Part shown: piece by piece, positions 33,807 to 37,468 of the stretch
Position numbering within the stretch: position 1 is the first letter of the stretch
Layout: each line of letters starts with the position of its first letter
Source: a virus
Reading direction: 5' to 3' (one strand)
DNA length: 37,468 bases
Virus record (IMG/VR): IMGVR_UViG_3300046804_001349
Span: 1-37,468 of that record
Notes under the pieces: generated by a model
What the model saw: the letters and a program-made list of their open reading frames with translations, nothing else
Databases searched by the model: none
Told to the model about the DNA's origin: nothing
Made by a program: the position numbers and the translations under genes

Positions 33807-34007
33807 ATGGAATCAACTAAAAAGTCTTCTGTTAAAACACTTAGTTGGGAAACTTTTCACCTTATAGTACTTGCTGGAATTATTTACCTATTTACTGGTG
33901 AATGGGAATATGCTGGATTTGGAGCATTACTATATATTGGTGTAGAATCTTTGGGATATTTTATTCATGAAAGACTTTGGGCAAAATTTGGAAATAAGGT
34001 AAAATAG
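33807..34007 (+). CDS. DUF2061-like membrane protein
   Basis: A 66-residue protein with the DUF2061 pattern: SSVKTLSWETFHLIV, a YLFTGEW turn, ALLYIGVESLGYFIHERLWAKFG (in pieces, residues 7-60). Two membrane spans are predicted (about 16-30 and 36-52). The family is a small bacterial membrane protein of unknown function. Because it is cotranscribed with the endolysin it could serve as holin or spanin-like partner, but this is inference from position. Confidence 0.7.
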   Translation: MESTKKSSVKTLSWETFHLIVLAGIIYLFTGEWEYAGFGALLYIGVESLGYFIHERLWAKFGNKVK

Positions 34008-34114
34008 TGAGAATTAAAATTATCAAATTTGTTGTCAAAGCACTTGGATATGAATGGTCTGGAGATGAACTAAAACTACCAGTTTGGTATGTTAAAGAAA
34101 AGAAAAAGAAGTAA
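34007..34114 (+). CDS. Very small basic protein, 35 residues
   Basis: GTG 34007 overlaps the preceding stop by one base (TAGTG) and the stop overlaps the next ATG (TAATG), so it fills the gap exactly. The product has a basic hydrophobic N-terminus (RIKIIKFVVKALGYEW), a short acidic turn and a Lys-rich end (KEKKKK). Function unknown; membrane-surface association is possible. Confidence 0.5.
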   Translation: MRIKIIKFVVKALGYEWSGDELKLPVWYVKEKKKK

Positions 34115-34299
34115 TGGCTCTTTACGAATATCACTGCAGCACATGTGTTGATAATTTTATTAAAGAAAGGCCAATTGCATCTGAGGATCCAGGATACAAG
34201 TGTGAAACTTGCAATACTGATCTAACTCGTGTATACTCTAATGTAGGAGCAGTTTTTCACGGAAGTGGATTTTATTCTACTGATAATCGAAAGAAATAG
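34114..34299 (+). CDS. FmdB-family zinc-ribbon protein
   Basis: A 61-residue protein with the FmdB regulatory-type zinc ribbon: YEYHCSTC (C8, C11), ERPIAS, KCETCN (C30, C33) and the C-terminal AVFHGSGFYSTDNRKK typical of the family. In cells these small proteins accompany diverse operons and may regulate them; in actinophages the function is unknown. It is coupled upstream by TAATG. Confidence 0.85.
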   Translation: MALYEYHCSTCVDNFIKERPIASEDPGYKCETCNTDLTRVYSNVGAVFHGSGFYSTDNRKK

Positions 34300-34302
34300 G
34301 GG

Positions 34303-34308
34303 TATACT
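34303..34308 (+). promoter_or_regulatory. -10 box before the DUF7455 gene
   Basis: TATACT touches ATG 34309 and lies 9 bases before in-frame ATG 34318. CTGATA at 34280-34285 is a partial -35 (17-base spacing). Initiation 6-9 bases downstream would exclude ATG 34309 from the RNA, so ATG 34318 is the likelier start. Confidence 0.5.
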
Positions 34309-34317
34309 ATGAGTACT

Positions 34318-34563
34318 ATGATTGACACACCATTAGAGGTTAAAGAGTGGGTACTTAAGGCAACTGATAGATGTGATTCTTGTACTGCAGAAGCACTTGT
34401 ACAGGTGACTGGATTGACTGGAGACTTAATGTTTTGCGGTCATCATTATAACAAGATTATGGATAATGCTGAAGGATATAAAAAGATGATGTCTTTTGCA
34501 ATAACAATTCTTGATGAAAGAGATAAACTTATTGAAAACAAAGCAAAGGGACAAGATTACTAA
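34318..34563 (+). CDS. DUF7455-like protein with CxxC...CxxH site
   Basis: An 81-residue protein (84 if ATG 34309 is used). KATDRCDSCTAEALVQVT and LMFCGHHYNKI match a family common in Actinobacteria: CDSC followed by CGHH forms a zinc-ribbon-like site. The C-terminal helix (FAITILDERDKLIE) is also typical. Function is not established; in hosts it is a conserved small protein. Its presence supports an actinobacterial host. The start choice is decided by the promoter position. It ends in a TAATG overlap with the nuclease gene. Confidence 0.75.
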   Translation: MIDTPLEVKEWVLKATDRCDSCTAEALVQVTGLTGDLMFCGHHYNKIMDNAEGYKKMMSFAITILDERDKLIENKAKGQDY

Positions 34564-35201
34564 TGAAAAAGATAATTTTTGCTGTAGTAGCAGCACTTAC
34601 ATTCTCTACTACTTCTGCATACGCTGCGGGAGTTTCATACAAAGATGCTACAGCAGCACTAAATACTCTTAAGGTTGCAGATGAAGTTCGTACGGGATAT
34701 AAGCGCACACTTTTTAAGCATTGGACTAGCGCTGGAAATGGTTGCGACTCTAGAAAAGCAGTAATTATTTCTGAAGCGCTTGTAAAGCCAAAGGTAGAAT
34801 CAGGATGTAAACTTGTAGGTGGAGAGTGGCTAAGCATTTATGATAATGTTAAGGTAACAGACGCTGGAAAACTAGATGTAGACCATATGGTCCCACTTGC
34901 AGAAGCATGGGATTCAGGAGCGTCTGCATGGGATGCAGCAAAGAAAGAGATGTATGCTAATGATCAAACAGATCCACGCCACCTTATTGCTGTAACTGGT
35001 GCATCAAATAGGTCAAAGTCAGACCAGGATCCAGCAGAATGGATGCCAACTAATAAGGCCTATACTTGTGAATATTTGACAAACTGGGTATCAATTAAAG
35101 TTAGATGGGGTTTGTCTGTAGATAAAACTGAGAAGGCTTTTATTTTAACAAATTTAAAATCATGCAAAAATACTAAGTTTAGTGTGGTTCCAGTAAAGTG
35201 A
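34563..35201 (+). CDS. Secreted HNH nuclease, DUF1524/GmrSD-C-like
   Basis: A 212-residue exported protein. The signal peptide is MKKIIFAVVAALTFSTTSAYA with cleavage after residue 21. The HNH core is LDVDHMVPLAEAWDSG (H108 catalytic), followed by DPRHLIAVTGASNRSKSDQDP (in pieces; H140, N149, K152, D156). This is the DUF1524 pattern of actinobacterial extracellular nucleases. Cysteines 61, 82, 169 and about 197 could form two disulfides. It may degrade free DNA outside the cell, for nutrient recovery or against competing phage DNA. GTGA joins it to the thioredoxin gene. Confidence 0.85.
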   Translation: MKKIIFAVVAALTFSTTSAYAAGVSYKDATAALNTLKVADEVRTGYKRTLFKHWTSAGNGCDSRKAVIISEALVKPKVESGCKLVGGEWLSIYDNVKVTDAGKLDVDHMVPLAEAWDSGASAWDAAKKEMYANDQTDPRHLIAVTGASNRSKSDQDPAEWMPTNKAYTCEYLTNWVSIKVRWGLSVDKTEKAFILTNLKSCKNTKFSVVPVK

Positions 35202-35467
35202 GTAAGGTACTTTATTTTACTGCAACATGGTGTAATCCTTGTGAAAGAACAAAGCCAGTTGCTGAGGAGTTGTTAAATGAAGGCATCATTGATTTTGAGT
35301 TTATTGATGTAGACAACAACCTTGATTTAGTTAAGCAATTTAAAATTTTATCTGTGCCTACCTTTATCCTAGTAGATAATGAACAAGAAATAAAAAGAAT
35401 GAACGGTGCAAAAACACGAGAACAATTTTTAGACTTTGTTGACTACAAGGAAGACACTCATGGATGA
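35198..35467 (+). CDS. Thioredoxin-like protein
   Basis: An 89-residue thioredoxin-fold protein with active site WCNPC (C12, C15) and cis-proline P54 (SVPTFILV). It is shorter than bacterial thioredoxin and glutaredoxin-like in size. GTG 35198 overlaps the nuclease stop by 4 bases. It could recycle phage or host ribonucleotide reductase or the peroxidase-like protein at 31583. As it follows a secreted disulfide-rich nuclease but has no signal peptide, it acts in the cytoplasm. Confidence 0.85.
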   Translation: MSKVLYFTATWCNPCERTKPVAEELLNEGIIDFEFIDVDNNLDLVKQFKILSVPTFILVDNEQEIKRMNGAKTREQFLDFVDYKEDTHG

Positions 35468-35804
35468 GTTTGATATTGTAGATAATTTAATTCTAAATGG
35501 TGGTTTAGAGTTTGCTGGAAAAGATTCAGAAACTGGAGAACCATTATATAGAACAACAGAAAGATTAAAAGATTTAGATTCTCAACTCAGCGAGGAACTT
35601 TCTGCATATTTTTTTGATACAACCCTTAAACTTTGGGAAAAAGGTTTTATAGATATGGATGTAACCGATAGGGATCCAATGATAAAACTAGGTCCAATGG
35701 CTTTTGATATTAATGCTATCAAATCTTTAGAAAAAAATGAAAGAGTTGTTATTGAAGAAATCATAAAAGTTCTTTATAACAAAAATGATATATTAGATAT
35801 CTGA
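35460..35804 (+). CDS. Hypothetical protein, 114 residues
   Basis: An acidic, helical protein. ATG 35460 follows GGAAG; the in-frame ATG at 35436 lies within the thioredoxin gene. Segments MDEFDIVDNLILNGGLEFAG and PLYRTTERLKDLDSQLSEEL have the look of small phage neck/head-completion-region proteins, and I recall similar proteins in actinophages labelled only as hypothetical. No motif assigns a function. It ends before the membrane-protein gene, separated by 7 bases with GAGG. Confidence 0.6.
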   Translation: MDEFDIVDNLILNGGLEFAGKDSETGEPLYRTTERLKDLDSQLSEELSAYFFDTTLKLWEKGFIDMDVTDRDPMIKLGPMAFDINAIKSLEKNERVVIEEIIKVLYNKNDILDI

Positions 35805-35811
35805 GGTGTTC

Positions 35812-36228
35812 ATGAACAACATATATGGTGTTATAGGAACAACGGTAACAGTATTACTGTTATTTTATATTTATTTATTAAAAATTAAATTAAAAAAGAA
35901 AAATAATATTATTGTTAGCCAGTCTATGTTGCAGTATAGATATAGCACAAGAAAATCTTATGCAAGAAAATTAAAGGTTAGAACTCAATCAAAAAATCAT
36001 TACGATAAAACAAATGTTAGAGTTATTATTTTTGATAATAATGCATATTGGATTAAAGATAATATTTTTTATAAGGCTCCAATGGTAGATCAACTTATCG
36101 ATAAAGATGCTGCAGAACAAGTTGACACAATCCATATGGATAAGGTACAATTAGATAAGATGTTGTTCATAATGGACAAACTGAGAGAAGGGATTAACGA
36201 TGATAGTAGGGGTACAAGGGACGAGTAG
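35812..36228 (+). CDS. Membrane-anchored hypothetical protein
   Basis: A 138-residue protein with one N-terminal transmembrane segment (residues about 5-24) followed by a very basic stretch (KIKLKKKNN; RYSTRKSYARKLKVRTQ) and a soluble C-terminal domain. ATG 35812 has GAGG 5 bases away; GTG 35806 sits on that site. The orientation is probably N-out, C-in by the positive-inside rule. The role is unknown; a membrane-tethered nucleic-acid or protein binder would fit the charge. Confidence 0.6.
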   Translation: MNNIYGVIGTTVTVLLLFYIYLLKIKLKKKNNIIVSQSMLQYRYSTRKSYARKLKVRTQSKNHYDKTNVRVIIFDNNAYWIKDNIFYKAPMVDQLIDKDAAEQVDTIHMDKVQLDKMLFIMDKLREGINDDSRGTRDE

Positions 36229-36550
36229 TTTTGATAACTACAATATATTCCTTAGATCGATGGCGGTTGCCCTTTCAGAGTTGTTAGATGATGACAAGGA
36301 ATTTTATATATACTCTGCTGGACCAAATAATATTAATATGATGGCCATGGAGTTTTGTAATCTTTCTGAAAAAGGAATGAAATCTAGAAGGAAAACTATC
36401 AAACTTTTTAAGGTTAGTCCACAATGGTTAGAAGAAAACATATCAGATATTGATCATTTTGCTTTTTTGTCTAACCCAAAAGAGCCAGTATCAAGGCTTG
36501 TTCATATATCAAAACTTAATAATATAAATACAAATGTGTATACATTCTAA
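36200..36550 (+). CDS. Hypothetical Rossmann-like (SLOG/YspA-like) protein
   Basis: A 116-residue protein. The first 45 residues (IVGVQGTSSFDNYNIFLRSM ... FYIYSAGPNNINMMAMEF) follow the beta-alpha-beta pattern of SLOG/YspA-type proteins, where a TGSRxF-like loop and an SGGA-like loop bind nucleotide derivatives; here the loops read QGTSSFDNY and SAGPNNIN. The C-terminal half is a helix with a LEENISDIDHFAFLSNPKE segment. It overlaps the previous gene by 29 bases with AGAAGG upstream. Assignment is tentative. Confidence 0.55.
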   Translation: MIVGVQGTSSFDNYNIFLRSMAVALSELLDDDKEFYIYSAGPNNINMMAMEFCNLSEKGMKSRRKTIKLFKVSPQWLEENISDIDHFAFLSNPKEPVSRLVHISKLNNINTNVYTF

Positions 36551-36564
36551 TGTGCTTTAGCACA
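36551..36564. promoter_or_regulatory. Palindrome in the short gap before the 36584 gene
   Basis: TGTGCT-TT-AGCACA, perfect 6-bp arms, immediately after the previous stop. Too short and without a T run to be a terminator; it could be an operator or a small RNA hairpin in the leader of the downstream gene. Confidence 0.35.
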
Positions 36565-36583
36565 CTAAGAGAACGGAACAAAC

Positions 36584-36796
36584 ATGAAAATAATTAATTC
36601 TTTAGAAACTATGGAATCAATAGTTAGTAAGAATAAACAACTATCTTGGGATGGTTGGACAGTAGTTGAGACCTTTCCATCAGAGAAAGCATACTACTCT
36701 AAGTTTGGCGTTTATAAAAATAATAAGTGGCAAATGAGAAAAGAATTTATTCCTTCTAGTCAAGGGTGGTCAATTCCTGATAAGTATGTGATCTAA
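36584..36796 (+). CDS. Hypothetical protein, 70 residues
   Basis: A small aromatic-rich protein (LSWDGWTVVETFPSEKAYYSKFGVYKNNKWQ in pieces, residues 19-50) that resembles many short phage beta-sheet proteins with repeated Trp. AGAACGGAAC precedes the ATG, a weak ribosome binding site. It directly precedes the WhiB-like gene, so the two are probably co-translated, and the upstream palindrome may regulate both. Confidence 0.6.
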   Translation: MKIINSLETMESIVSKNKQLSWDGWTVVETFPSEKAYYSKFGVYKNNKWQMRKEFIPSSQGWSIPDKYVI

Positions 36797-37078
36797 ATGA
36801 ACAAGTATAAATGGAAAGATAATGCTATTTGTTTAGATTATGACACCAATCTGTTCTTTGATAAGTATGAAGAAGATGAACTATTAAGGCCAGCGATTGA
36901 CGCACTTTGTGCTTCTTGCCCAGTTAGAAAAGAATGTTTTTCTGTTGGAATTTCTGGAAAAGAGTGGGGAGTTTGGGGTGGTGTGTATTTAGAAAATGGT
37001 GAGTTATCAAAAGAATTTTCTAGTCACAAGAGTAAAGATGATTGGGGCTTAACCTGGCAATCATTAACAATGGAGTAA
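36797..37078 (+). CDS. WhiB-like Fe-S transcription factor
   Basis: A 93-residue WhiB-family protein. The four cluster-binding cysteines are C12, C38, C41 and C47 (CLDYDTN; CASCPVRKEC), followed by the GVWGG turn (58-62) and a short C-terminal tail. In Actinobacteria WhiB proteins bind the primary sigma factor's region 4 and redirect transcription; phage versions can shut down or mimic host WhiB. The C-terminal basic/AT-hook region of many host members is not obvious here. ATG follows the previous stop with no gap. It is the strongest host-phylum marker in the window. Confidence 0.92.
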   Translation: MNKYKWKDNAICLDYDTNLFFDKYEEDELLRPAIDALCASCPVRKECFSVGISGKEWGVWGGVYLENGELSKEFSSHKSKDDWGLTWQSLTME

Positions 37079-37079
37079 T

Positions 37080-37322
37080 ATGTATACAGATCAGATGAGA
37101 CGAGCATTTGGCTCTATAAAGCATTTTTGTCCTGCTGGTTTTGTTTTAGATGTTATAGATAATGATCATTTCATAACACTTAGAGCAAGCGAACCACACT
37201 TTATGTCTCTTACAGGAGAAGATAAAGTTCGTGCTGTTGAGTACATGGTTCGTGCTAAAAAAGCATTAGAGGACAATGGTGCAATAGTTTTATTAGTAAG
37301 AGAGGGCGGTAAAGAACAGTGA
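37080..37322 (+). CDS. Hypothetical protein after WhiB
   Basis: An 80-residue protein beginning one base after the WhiB stop. The N-terminal half is a beta-meander (FVLDVIDNDHFITLRASE), the C-terminal half a helix (DKVRAVEYMVRAKKALEDNG) ending with IVLLVREGG. The alpha/beta arrangement is compact and soluble. I know no family or function. GTGA overlap links it to the next partial gene. Confidence 0.6.
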   Translation: MYTDQMRRAFGSIKHFCPAGFVLDVIDNDHFITLRASEPHFMSLTGEDKVRAVEYMVRAKKALEDNGAIVLLVREGGKEQ

Positions 37323-37468
37323 TAGAAACAATATTATTAACTATATTATCTATAATTGCAACATCTTTTATTTTTCTTTATTATATTCAAAAGAAAAAAA
37401 CATCAGAAATAATTACAAGAACAATAGAATTTTTAATGTTACAAGAAGCACAACAGGAAGATAATAAA
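37319..37468 (+). CDS. Small membrane protein, 3' end cut by the window
   Basis: GTG 37319 overlaps the previous stop by 4 bases and the frame stays open for 50 codons to the window edge. The N-terminal 23 residues are strongly hydrophobic (ETILLTILSIIATSFIFLYY), followed by QKKK and a Glu/Gln-rich helix. A single-span, N-out protein of unknown function; the full length cannot be seen. Confidence 0.6.
   Translation, partial: MIETILLTILSIIATSFIFLYYIQKKKTSEIITRTIEFLMLQEAQQEDNK

Noticed and set aside
1-37468. Prophage or temperate lifestyle, tRNA genes
   Set aside because: No integrase, attachment-site repeat, clear CI-type repressor or cloverleaf-forming segment was seen; gaps between genes are too short for tRNAs. 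The rest of the genome is not visible, so this is not proof of a lytic lifestyle.

Overview
The window is a stretch of an AT-rich (roughly one-third G+C), gene-dense, tailed double-stranded DNA phage genome. All genes but one lie on the + strand, most with 1-11 base overlaps (TAATG, ATGA, GTGA junctions). The tape measure, minor tail proteins, terminase, C-family DNA polymerase and CHAP endolysin identify a phage. A WhiB-like regulator and a DUF7455-type protein point to an actinobacterial host. The low G+C suggests a streamlined aquatic lineage such as freshwater Nanopelagicales or marine Actinomarinales; this host call is inference. Head genes, integrase, tRNAs and CRISPR arrays were not seen, so this is part of a larger genome.

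Layout. (1) 1-11425: tail module, from a truncated tape measure protein through a distal-tail-like protein, a 1429-residue minor tail protein and four smaller tail/fibre proteins. (2) 11425-22655: information processing. It holds zinc-ribbon and MerR-like DNA-binding proteins, a DnaB-like helicase, a DnaG-like primase, a putative ssDNA-binding protein, a DnaE-type DNA polymerase III alpha subunit, a RecA-like recombinase, a PD-(D/E)xK resolvase-like protein, a Cas4-like nuclease and a RuvC-like nuclease. (3) 22655-25340: a tiny HTH protein, DUF3310, and small and large terminase. (4) 25360-37468: accessory and lysis region. It holds four Sec-exported proteins (Ig-like surface protein, PA14/coiled-coil protein, S8 subtilase, HNH/DUF1524 nuclease), two 2OG-Fe(II)-oxygenase-like proteins, a proteasome-beta/HslV-like Ntn hydrolase, a glutathione-peroxidase-like protein, a thioredoxin, small membrane proteins, a CHAP endolysin, an FmdB zinc ribbon, DUF7455, WhiB and several unknowns.

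Regulation is unusually readable. Many promoters have a TGN-extended -10 (TATAAT or TATACT), several with TTGACA at 17-18 bases. At five genes exactly 6 bases separate the -10 hexamer from the ATG, placing the A of the ATG at the predicted +1. These messages should be leaderless, and they lack a Shine-Dalgarno sequence. Other genes have a strong AAGGAGG leader. The Ntn-hydrolase gene has its promoter inside a long hairpin whose 3' arm is the ribosome binding site, so read-through RNA and locally started RNA should be translated differently.

Together the genes describe a lytic-type phage with a largely self-supplied replication and recombination set, and a large late accessory region apparently aimed at the host envelope, redox state and protein turnover.
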